From: Gelria sp.
GTDB taxonomy: Bacteria; Bacillota; Syntrophomonadia; Syntrophomonadales; Syntrophomonadaceae
Direction: 5' to 3'
NCBI GenBank assembly: GCA_012839665.1
Contig: DUMX01000259.1
Location: 1-16,480 of the forward strand
DNA: 16,480 nucleotides
This document shows, in pieces, positions 7,448-13,584 of the stretch (positions are counted from its first letter, which is position 1; each line of letters opens with the position of its first letter). The notes under the pieces were generated by a model, which searched no databases, was not told the origin of the DNA, and saw only the letters and a list, made by a program, of their open reading frames with translations. Made by a program: the position numbers and the translations under genes.

Positions 7448-8191
7448 TTACTTCCGAAAAACGAATAAATATTCGTGGGCCAATAGTAAAAAGTTATACT
7501 TTATGCTTTTCGATTGCCAATAGCCGGTTGTTTTACAATTGTGCTGTTCTTTTATAATAATTTCTTTAAGTCTGAAACCAGCAAATTCGAAAATCTTCAT
7601 TACTTCAAAACTCATAGGAATTACATGCCCTTTTTTGCGGGTATCACCCATAAGAATGGCACAAAACTTATCTTCCTTTAAGACCCGATAACTTTCAGCG
7701 GCTACTTTTTTCATTTGTTCCAAGAAAGCGTCTATATCGTAATGGGAAAGATCAGCTTCAATGTCTTTGCTGTATTGAATTATGTTTGCATATGGCGGGT
7801 GAGTACAAATGAAATCTATAGTTTCGCTAGGAATAAAATCTAATTTACGTGCATCCCCACGACGTATATAAACCTTACCGCAGTTATCACGTTCAAAGTT
7901 TGTCACATCACGACATAATTCTAAAGCATTAGGATTAATATCAACACCGATAACATTTCTATTGAGAAGTTTGGCCTCCACCAGGGTAGTGCCACCGCCG
8001 GCAAACTGGTCCAAAATCATATTCTTTTCTTTGGAATATCGTAATATTAAGTTACGCGGAATATATGGGGACCAATTACCACGGTATTTACTGTTATGGG
8101 TAGCCCAGTCTCCGCGATCTGGAAAACTCCATACCGTATTTAATTGTAATTCAAAATTATCCGGTTCCCATTTCTCTTTTTTAGTTGCCAT
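7448..8191 (-). CDS. Second DNA amino-methyltransferase of the R-M module (N4-cytosine or N6-adenine)
   Basis: A 247-residue SAM-dependent DNA methyltransferase. In order: a motif X-like WSPYIPRNLILRYS (40-53), motif I DQFAGGGTTLVEA (61-73), motif II IGVDINP (81-87), catalytic motif IV THPPY (130-134), and a C-terminal HEYLFVFRK. The [N/S/T/D]PPY-type motif methylates exocyclic amino groups. The residue before PP here is His, and I cannot choose between cytosine N4 and adenine N6 from it. It is the last gene of the three-gene leftward module, starting 16 bases after the endonuclease stop, with GAGGT upstream of its ATG. It probably protects the same site as the Dam-type enzyme, on the other strand or in another DNA state. 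DpnII-type loci also carry two methyltransferases, though DpnA differs in motif order. Confidence 0.83.
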   Translation of the reverse strand: MATKKEKWEPDNFELQLNTVWSFPDRGDWATHNSKYRGNWSPYIPRNLILRYSKEKNMILDQFAGGGTTLVEAKLLNRNVIGVDINPNALELCRDVTNFERDNCGKVYIRRGDARKLDFIPSETIDFICTHPPYANIIQYSKDIEADLSHYDIDAFLEQMKKVAAESYRVLKEDKFCAILMGDTRKKGHVIPMSFEVMKIFEFAGFRLKEIIIKEQHNCKTTGYWQSKSIKYNFLLLAHEYLFVFRK

Positions 8192-8207
8192 AAGTTACCT
8201 CAGTTAG

Positions 8208-9497
8208 TTATTCCATTACACACTGTTTTAAAATCCAATCGATCCAGCCACTAACTGTGGAAGAACGCCTACAAATGGTTTTTTGATTAATATCTAAGTT
8301 CGACTCCATCATTATCTTGCAAATCTCCTGATTCCCAGGCAGTTGACCTGCATTAATAGCTAAACCAAATGCTTTATAAAACACTGGCCTTTCTAATATT
8401 TTCTTAATAAGTGCCAAATATTTATCTTTAAACTTTGAACCCATTATTGTTCTAGCTTCGTCAGTTAATTCATATATTCTATATCCTTCAGAAGTATTTG
8501 TTCTTTTAATTAGGTCTAAATATTCACATGCGGAAACATAATAATTAGTCTGGCGGCTATCAAACCCGTATTGGCTAGTAACTTCATCCCTCGTTAGCTC
8601 GCGCTCATACAATAATGATAACAAGTCTACTATGCGAACGAATGAATTTGCCTGGGGAAAGGTAATGTTTGGTTCTGAAATTGGTTTAATTCCTTTCCAT
8701 ATGTTGATAACTTCTGAAAGAGAAACTTCATCGTCTGCAAAAGTATATGCTTTGTGTTCCAATAATTTCAATGAGTTATAATGATTATCGTCTTCAAACT
8801 GATAAATAAAGGCATGAAAAATATCATTTGAATAAACCAAAAACACTGGTATTACCGGCTTAGATATCTTAGATTTCCATAACCGATAGGGGTAATATAA
8901 CTGTCTAATAAGGACTTCTTCAGCCACGATATTTTTAGCTTCACAAATACAAAATGCTTTTTCACTTTCGTAACCAGCGTCTATTTCAAGCTGTGCATTT
9001 TGAACTAATATTTTATGCGTTAGGGATGGGTCAGAATAGTCATTGATATTAAAATCAAAAGTGCCAGAGGACATTCTACCATTGACAGTAAAATTAACCT
9101 GTTCTGCCCCCATAATGTCGTGAATAATACCACTATTATAAGCAAACAACAAGGCTGACGCCTCACTATAAAGATTAGTATAGTCTATACTCTCTAAATG
9201 AGGAATTGCGACCGGTCGGGGGCGAATATCCGAGTAGGTAATGGTTGAGTATACGGAGAAAGAACCAATTATATATTCACCCCTAGCAACTGGTAGTATA
9301 AATAATTGATTTTCTTTAAAAATTCCTGGTAATTGGACTGATTGATCAAATTTTGCCATCAATCGTGCTTCTTTAACAGTATTAATCTGAGCAGATGAAA
9401 TACGGAATAGCCCATCTTTTTGTACCTTTGACACAATATCATACTTGTCAAACAGTATCTCCCATGATTGCTCAATACTCCTATAAACCCTCGCCAT
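8208..9497 (-). CDS. Predicted type II restriction endonuclease, PD-(D/E)xK type with winged-helix C-terminus
   Basis: A 429-residue protein between two methyltransferase genes, which makes it the predicted endonuclease. A candidate PD-(D/E)xK core is visible: E171-x-D173 in QLEIDAGYE and E186-A-K188 in CICEAKN, with hydrophobic strands around them and RQLYYPYRLWK shortly after. Residues ~285-350 look like a winged helix (VRIVDLLSLLYERELTRDEV, then RIYELTDEAR), plausible for DNA recognition. The last 80 residues are helical with a WIDWIL ending. The ATG at 9497 is preferred: Shine-Dalgarno AGGTGG sits five bases upstream. A GTG at 9506, which would add three residues, lies inside that ribosome binding site. 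The methyltransferase stop is 12 bases upstream of the ATG, suggesting translational coupling. No Walker motif, helicase or specificity domain is seen, so type I and III are excluded. The catalytic residues are inferred. Confidence 0.75.
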   Translation of the reverse strand: MARVYRSIEQSWEILFDKYDIVSKVQKDGLFRISSAQINTVKEARLMAKFDQSVQLPGIFKENQLFILPVARGEYIIGSFSVYSTITYSDIRPRPVAIPHLESIDYTNLYSEASALLFAYNSGIIHDIMGAEQVNFTVNGRMSSGTFDFNINDYSDPSLTHKILVQNAQLEIDAGYESEKAFCICEAKNIVAEEVLIRQLYYPYRLWKSKISKPVIPVFLVYSNDIFHAFIYQFEDDNHYNSLKLLEHKAYTFADDEVSLSEVINIWKGIKPISEPNITFPQANSFVRIVDLLSLLYERELTRDEVTSQYGFDSRQTNYYVSACEYLDLIKRTNTSEGYRIYELTDEARTIMGSKFKDKYLALIKKILERPVFYKAFGLAINAGQLPGNQEICKIMMESNLDINQKTICRRSSTVSGWIDWILKQCVME

Positions 9498-9509
9498 AAT
9501 AACCACCTG

Positions 9510-10346
9510 TTAATAGTTTTTAATCAAAACCTCATTTACTTTACCGCGACCGTCAGGATTAGAATTAATTGCTCGACTAACTTCCACCGTTTCAATGGTG
9601 AAATCACGGTATAATTCGCGGATAAAACTAGTGTCGGAGTTACTTAACAAACACCTAACTCCCCGATTGGTTAGTTCTTTATAAGTATCTCGTAACCTGA
9701 TTTGTTCCTTTTCATCAAATCCACCTGCTTGATAGCCCGTAAAATTAGTGTTATCTGGACTGTGATAAGGAGGGTCTAAATAAACGAAGGACTTTTTATC
9801 AGCGTTAATAAGAGCATCAGCATAATCACCATCCATTATTGTCACATTTGCGGAATTTAAAGATTTATTAATGGCTAATAGTACTGCAGGTTCGTAGATT
9901 ACGGGATTTTTATAGCGTCCGTATGGTACATTGAACAAACCTTGTGAATTTACCCGGTATAAACCGTTATAACATGTTTTATTTAGATATATCAAACGCG
10001 CGGCTTTTTGTGCATCACTTAAACTCTTAAATACATCAGGTTCCCTATCAAGCTCTCGAATTTTATAATAATATTTTTCCGAATTATTCTGCTTATGTAA
10101 CTCAAGTATGGCAATAAGCTCATCCAAGTTATCTTTTATAACCCGATAAGTCATTATTAATTGACTATTAGAGTCATTAATAATTGCTCTATTTGGCTGT
10201 AAGTGGAAAAATACGGCACCAGCGCCAACAAAGGGTTCATAATAAGTACTAAATTTGGGTACATGTTTAGCTATTTCCGGGATTAGCTGTCTTTTGCCAC
10301 CAGCCCATTTAAGAAATGGCTTGGTTAGCGGATTTTTCCTGCCCAA
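9510..10346 (-). CDS. Dam/DpnM-family (D12 class) adenine-N6 DNA methyltransferase
   Basis: A 278-residue alpha-class adenine methyltransferase, the length typical of the family. Motif X PFLKWAGGKRQL (10-21), motif I EPFVGAGAVFF (37-47), the family signature LNKTCYNGLYRVN (121-133), catalytic motif IV DPPY (191-194), and a C-terminal INSNPDGRGKVNEVLI are all present. Members methylate adenine in GATC (Dam, DpnM) or related sites such as GATATC (EcoRV). GATC is the natural first guess and fits the scarcity of GATC here. The start is TTG at 10346 with AAGGGGGAAG six bases upstream. It is the first gene of the module, so the modification enzyme is made before the nuclease. No controller (C) gene is recognised in the module. 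Confidence 0.93.
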   Translation of the reverse strand: MGRKNPLTKPFLKWAGGKRQLIPEIAKHVPKFSTYYEPFVGAGAVFFHLQPNRAIINDSNSQLIMTYRVIKDNLDELIAILELHKQNNSEKYYYKIRELDREPDVFKSLSDAQKAARLIYLNKTCYNGLYRVNSQGLFNVPYGRYKNPVIYEPAVLLAINKSLNSANVTIMDGDYADALINADKKSFVYLDPPYHSPDNTNFTGYQAGGFDEKEQIRLRDTYKELTNRGVRCLLSNSDTSFIRELYRDFTIETVEVSRAINSNPDGRGKVNEVLIKNY

Positions 10347-10379
10347 GAATAACTTCCCCCTTTGTTATATATTGTGGAG

Positions 10380-10511
10380 CTAATTAATGCAATTGTAAAG
10401 CCAAAAAATGCCTGCTTGAGTGCGAGACACACAACCACTTATGAAAATAGTGACCGGGGTCAGGTTATATTTAAATTGAATTACGGGGGTCATATGCTTG
10501 TGATTTAACAA
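10380..10511 (-). CDS. Possible small ORF or vestigial reading frame behind a very strong Shine-Dalgarno
   Basis: On the minus strand GGGAGGAGG (10519-10527) lies 7 bases ahead of a TTG at 10511 that opens a 43-residue frame ending in TAG at 10380. The predicted peptide (begins MLNHKHMTPV) has no recognisable domain, and its middle is made from the GACC/GGTC palindromic element. It sits just upstream of the Dam-type gene. Either the module's first gene was replaced after its start by a mobile-element scar, or this is a leader peptide. It could equally be chance coding. Confidence 0.25.
   Translation of the reverse strand: MLNHKHMTPVIQFKYNLTPVTIFISGCVSRTQAGIFWLYNCIN
10451..10492. repeat. GACC/GGTC palindromic scar, possible REP/IS200-type remnant
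   Basis: TGACCGGGGTCA (10451-10462) is a near-palindrome, followed 22 bases later by GGGGGTCA (10485-10492), with the AT-rich GGTTATATTTAAATTG between. TGACC...GGGGTCA motifs of this kind often border REP-associated or IS200-like tyrosine (Y1) transposase elements. No transposase is present here, so this would be only a remnant or non-autonomous copy. The identification is from memory of the motif. Confidence 0.35.
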
Positions 10512-10548
10512 TAATAACCTCCTCCCTTCTTTTTAAAGGTGTTCGTTA

Positions 10549-10554
10549 ATTATA
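10549..10554 (-). promoter_or_regulatory. -10 box candidate upstream of the R-M module
   Basis: A perfect TATAAT reads leftward at 10549-10554, about 22 bases upstream of the strong GGGAGGAGG site and about 200 bases upstream of the Dam-type start. No good -35 lies 16-18 bases further up. It is the best candidate for a promoter driving the whole leftward module. Confidence 0.35.
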
Positions 10555-10629
10555 CACTAAAACTAAACTGTTGGTGGTTATTCCCTGTTTTTCAATTTAC
10601 GTCCATAGGGGCACTAACTTAAACCATCA

Positions 10630-10754
10630 GATGACCTGTAGTTGTCACCATGATATGGTAGAATTTAATTACCCAGGGTGGGGCTTGAGCTAATATTTGT
10701 ATTCTGGGGATAGGAGGGGTTATAAAATGACTACACGATATGGAGCAATTGTAG
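10630..10754 (+). repeat. Right direct repeat flanking the R-M module (HIRAN gene leader and first 9 codons)
   Basis: This partner of 7317-7432 runs from GATGACCTG through the first nine HIRAN codons. It contains a TGAC...GTCA dyad and the perfect ACCAT-GAT-ATGGT palindrome (both kept in the left copy), TAGAATTTAAT as possible -10 material, and TAGGAGGGG as the ribosome binding site. It carries about 9-10 extra bases (around GGTGGGGCTT) compared with the left copy. This side continues into the intact gene. Confidence 0.85.
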
Positions 10755-11074
10755 GTTGTAAACATTATTATGGAACTCGAGTATTAAAACCAAATCAGGT
10801 AATTATGCTGAAAAAGGATCTGGAAAATGATTATGATGACGAAGCGATTGCTGTGTACCTGATGCCACTTGGGCAAGTCGGATATATGGCCAATAGTCCG
10901 AATACGGTACCAAGGGGGTGCCATAGTGCAGGCCGTATTTACGATACCTTTGATACTCATACCTATGGGATAATTCGCTTTGTCCTTGAAAATACTGCTA
11001 TTATTGAGATACCAGCAGAAAGTTCATTACACATTACAACTACGATTGAAATCCAGGAAAAGGTTCAGGCTTAA
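10727..11074 (+). CDS. Stand-alone HIRAN-domain protein
   Basis: A 115-residue protein that is essentially one HIRAN domain. Matching features are G10-C-K-H-Y-Y-G16, the LKKDLENDYDDEAIAVY stretch (28-44), and QVGYMANS (50-57). In eukaryotic HLTF/Rad5 the HIRAN domain binds 3'-OH DNA ends, and in bacteria it occurs alone or fused to nucleases or helicases, so DNA binding or repair is inferred. The start is ATG 10727 with TAGGAGGGG just upstream. An in-frame TTG at 10697 would add ten residues but has no site, and the conserved left repeat supports 10727. It is followed after 23 bases by yjbQ, probably one operon. Its 5' region is duplicated on the far side of the R-M module. Residues ~60-80 (VPRGCHSAGRIYDTFD) extend the usual C-terminal helix. 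Confidence 0.83.
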   Translation: MTTRYGAIVGCKHYYGTRVLKPNQVIMLKKDLENDYDDEAIAVYLMPLGQVGYMANSPNTVPRGCHSAGRIYDTFDTHTYGIIRFVLENTAIIEIPAESSLHITTTIEIQEKVQA

Positions 11075-11097
11075 TAAATTTATAGGGAGGATGTTTT

Positions 11098-11499
11098 ATG
11101 CTGCACAAAGTTAAGCTACAGACCGGAAAACATGCGCAAATGCTAGATATTACTGCGCAAATAGAAGGTTTTATCAAGCAGGAGAAAGTAGAAACAGGTA
11201 TGGTTTTAGTCTACTGTCCCCATACTACTGCGGCTATTACTATCAATGAAAATGCGGACCCGGATGTAGTCCACGATATCTTAATGAGGCTGGATGAAAT
11301 GTATCCCTGGAATCATCCTGGTGATCATCACGGGGAGGGTAATTCCGCCGCCCATTTAAAAGCTAGTGTTATAGGCGCTTCAGAGCTTATTCCCATCGCG
11401 GAAGGCCGCTTGGTGCTGGGCACCTGGCAGGGGATTTTTTTCTGTGAATTTGATGGACCTCGACAGCGGCATTTTTATATAAAGATAATAAGAAAATAG
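11098..11499 (+). CDS. yjbQ: YjbQ family (UPF0047) protein
   Basis: A 133-residue member of the YjbQ/UPF0047 family, small cytosolic beta-barrel proteins found across bacteria and archaea. The three family blocks are present: CPHTTAAITINEN (40-52), HGEGNSAAHLKAS (78-90) with conserved His, and LGTWQGIFFCEFDGPR (107-122). Some members have promiscuous thiamine-phosphate synthase activity, and annotation pipelines use that name, but the physiological role is not settled. The ATG is preceded by AGGGAGG with 7-base spacing. It lies 23 bases after the HIRAN gene and probably shares its promoter. It is full length for the family and nothing is missing. Confidence 0.92.
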   Translation: MLHKVKLQTGKHAQMLDITAQIEGFIKQEKVETGMVLVYCPHTTAAITINENADPDVVHDILMRLDEMYPWNHPGDHHGEGNSAAHLKASVIGASELIPIAEGRLVLGTWQGIFFCEFDGPRQRHFYIKIIRK

Positions 11500-11637
11500 G
11501 GTGCTGGTAACGGAAGGGAGAAACGCAATCCGTCTCTGTTGGTGGTTGAATTAACTGTTGGTTTCTACCGAAGCGGTTAACCTGGGCCACGATATACATG
11601 TTTGGCGGTTTAATGCTTTTTGTTGATCCATAGTATC

Positions 11638-11811
11638 TTACCTATCTTGCTTGTCTTCTTTTTTCAAGCAAACGGAGTGGAAATATCTCTCCTCGAACAT
11701 AATATATGGCTTAGCACCTATAGGGTGGTTACAAATTTGACATAGCGTTTTAGCAATTCGCTTTTGCTTTTCGGTTTTAAGTAGCTTCTCGAAAGTAGTC
11801 ATGGTTTTCAT
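11638..11811 (-). CDS. 57-residue LIM-like zinc-finger microprotein
   Basis: A small leftward gene. The ATG at 11811 has AAGGGGAG six bases upstream; an ATG two codons earlier is too close to that site. The frame ends in TAA at 11638-11640. The peptide starts MKTMTTFEKLLKTEKQKRIA, a basic amphipathic helix, and then has C24-x2-C27, HPIGAKPYIMFEERYF, and H45-x2-C48. The spacing C-x2-C-x17-H-x2-C equals the first zinc knuckle of a LIM or treble-clef finger. The short tail is charged (KKEDKQDR). I do not recognise a named family. DNA, RNA or protein binding are all possible. It converges on yjbQ and diverges from the MFS gene. The ribosome binding site and ordered metal ligands argue for a real gene. 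Confidence 0.6.
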   Translation of the reverse strand: MKTMTTFEKLLKTEKQKRIAKTLCQICNHPIGAKPYIMFEERYFHSVCLKKEDKQDR

Positions 11812-12197
11812 TAACATCTCCCCTTTCTAAGGTAACGTTTTAGACCACAACATTCTCTCAAATAAACTCACCGAATCATATGCGGTATATCATGGCCCCG
11901 GCCCCAAACCGCACAATTATTATTTATATCTGTATAATATAATTGTTCGCTTAATTGGGACCCTTCGGTCAGGACTTAATGTTTCGTAAACCTCAATACT
12001 CCCAGTAACAGCTAACTAAGTAAGGAGCTTGGAGGTCCCTATTTGTTACTTCTATTATAACAGATAGTAAGAAAATACTCTAGATATCGGTACGTCTGGC
12101 AATAAAAGGATGTCCCGGGGTTGACAACTATCAAAACTTGGTGGTGAAATTATAGGTATATGCTAAATTCGAAATATACCAGAGGAAAGATGGGGTT
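11812..12197. other. 386-base gene-free divergent region before the MFS gene
   Basis: It lies between the start of the zinc-finger microprotein (-) and the MFS gene (+) and is rich in small dyads: TGCGGT/ACCGCA (11881-11886 and 11908-11913) around GGCCCCGGCCCC, ACAATTAT/ATAATTGT (11913-11920 and 11939-11946), GGGACC/GGTCCC (11957-11962 and 12034-12039), and AGTAACA/TGTTACT (12004-12010 and 12044-12050). None matches a riboswitch class I know. It must hold two promoters, and the dyads may be operators. No further ORF with a credible ribosome binding site was found. Confidence 0.5.
12029..12058 (+). promoter_or_regulatory. Candidate promoter for the MFS transporter gene
   Basis: TTGGAG (12029-12034) and TATTAT (12053-12058) are 18 bases apart, matching -35 and -10 consensus at 4 and 5 of 6 positions. 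A perfect TTGACA at 12121 has no suitable -10 at normal spacing. The GGTCCC and TGTTACT dyad arms overlap this promoter, which suits an operator. The call rests on motif matching alone. Confidence 0.35.
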
Positions 12198-13463
12198 TTG
12201 TTGAGTAATAGCACTAGTCAAGGTAAATATCGTTATACATTAATAATTATTTTGGCAGTCATGTGGGTTTTAGTTTATTTGCAGCGTTCCAACATCGGAG
12301 TACTGCTTGTAGACCATAGATTCCTGGAGGAAATGGGGCTAATCGGACAAGCAGCCAAGCAGGGAATGCTAATGACTGTTTTCCTGCTAGTTTATTCCTT
12401 GTCCAACATGTTATCGGTCCCTATTAGTAATCGGTTAGGACCACGGCGGGCGTTGTTTCTGGGTGTTATTATCGGTACTCTGTCCATGCTGGTCGGGGGC
12501 TGGGTGGCTTCTTTTACTGCCCTCATTCTGGTACGAGTGATACTGGGACTGGCACATGGCATATATCATCCTAATATAAGTTTACTGGTTAAAAACTGGA
12601 TTCCCCCGAAAGAACGAGGTACTGCTAATGCTGTTGTCGGTGTAGGCGGCTGCCTGGCACTAGTAATTTCTTTACCGCTCTTTTCCTGGATAATTTACCG
12701 CCTGGGTTGGGAATATAGTTTTTTTATTCCCGGACTGTTAGGTCTGCTAGCTGTTATACCGCTGGGGTTACACTGGATATCTGACCAACCCACCAATAAT
12801 CCTTATATATCAGCACCAGAAATGCAATATATAGTTTCTCATAATCAGGATAACCAGAAAACAGAAAGCTCTCCCGCAGATTCAAGGGGGACAAGGGAAC
12901 TACTAAAAAACGCTTCTTTTTGGTTACTGGCAGTAATATATACCGCTTTTTTGTGTAGTTGGTGGGGATTGATGACCTGGATGCCCCAATATCTGGTACA
13001 AGCTCGTAATTTTGATATCAGCGGTATGGCAGGCTATATATCCCTGGCCTATGCAATGGCAGTGGTAGGTATACTTACCGGGGGCAGACTTGTAGATCGG
13101 GTCCAGTCCCAAAGTATTATTGGAATAGCTGCCCTTAGCTGTGTAGCCCTGGCCACCATGGGCATTGCTCTGGTACCTTCACCTATCGGAGCGGTGGTGT
13201 TCATGGCTTTGGCAGTAGCCATTAACGAATTTGTTTATCCTACTGTATGGGCTATTATGCAAACATCATTACCCGCACATTTAGTGGTAACTGGTTCCGG
13301 AATAGTCAGCGGAGTAGGAAATCTGTTGTCAGCCATTTCGCCCTTCATTATGGGTTGGTTAATCCAGGTTAGTGGCAGTTATACTAGTGGCCTATTATTC
13401 CTGGTAGGCGTTGCCGTACTAGGAACAGTAAGCTGTGTTTTGCTATACCGCCAGGACGCCTAG
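12198..13463 (+). CDS. Major facilitator superfamily transporter (ACS-like)
   Basis: A 421-residue inner-membrane protein with about 12 hydrophobic segments in two halves, split by a hydrophilic loop at ~193-240. The TM2-TM3 loop has NRLGPRRALFLG (78-89), the MFS motif A. The following GLAHGIYHPNISLLVKNWIPP and ERGTANA (117-145) resemble the TM4-TM5 signature of anion:cation symporters that take up organic acids or sugar acids. The substrate cannot be specified. Start: TTG at 12198 (or the adjacent TTG 12201) with AGAGGAAAG upstream; an ATG at 12190 is out of frame and hits a stop at once. It is a single-gene unit, divergent from the zinc-finger microprotein and convergent with the SLH protein, with a palindromic repeat after it. 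Confidence 0.88.
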   Translation: MLSNSTSQGKYRYTLIIILAVMWVLVYLQRSNIGVLLVDHRFLEEMGLIGQAAKQGMLMTVFLLVYSLSNMLSVPISNRLGPRRALFLGVIIGTLSMLVGGWVASFTALILVRVILGLAHGIYHPNISLLVKNWIPPKERGTANAVVGVGGCLALVISLPLFSWIIYRLGWEYSFFIPGLLGLLAVIPLGLHWISDQPTNNPYISAPEMQYIVSHNQDNQKTESSPADSRGTRELLKNASFWLLAVIYTAFLCSWWGLMTWMPQYLVQARNFDISGMAGYISLAYAMAVVGILTGGRLVDRVQSQSIIGIAALSCVALATMGIALVPSPIGAVVFMALAVAINEFVYPTVWAIMQTSLPAHLVVTGSGIVSGVGNLLSAISPFIMGWLIQVSGSYTSGLLFLVGVAVLGTVSCVLLYRQDA

Positions 13464-13492
13464 ATGGTTTCAGTGGTACGCCGGGCAGACAC

Positions 13493-13580
13493 GAGGTAGG
13501 AAGTCAGAGAACAAGGGAAGAAATTGGCTCCGCCAATTTCTTCCCCAAATTTCGGCATCCGACATCTGATTTCGGACCTC
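13493..13580. repeat. Composite palindromic intergenic element with a perfect 14-bp core hairpin
   Basis: The core is GGGAAGAAATTGGC (13515-13528), a 3-base loop, and its exact complement (13532-13545). Outside it, GAGGTAGGAAGTCAGA (13493-13508) pairs with 13565-13580 at 13 of 16 positions, so the whole ~88 bases can fold as one long hairpin. It lies between the convergent MFS and SLH genes and has no U-tract. It looks like a dispersed REP/MITE-type element that could also block transcription from both sides. The family is not identified. Confidence 0.65.
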
Positions 13581-13584
13581 CGTT

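Noticed and set aside
7317..10754. Composite transposon or integrative element carrying the R-M genes
   Set aside because: No transposase or integrase, and the flanking repeats are gene leader sequence in direct orientation without IS-like terminal inverted repeats.
11940..12060. Possible riboswitch or structured leader before the MFS gene (GGGACC/GGTCCC and AGTAACA/TGTTACT pairings)
   Set aside because: The pairings cross each other, no known riboswitch core is present, and the right arms overlap the best promoter, so most of it would not be transcribed with the MFS gene.
12121..12156. TTGACA as -35 of the MFS promoter
   Set aside because: The first TATA-like hexamer (TATAGG) is 24 bases away, too far for a standard promoter; TTGGAG/TATTAT upstream is better spaced.
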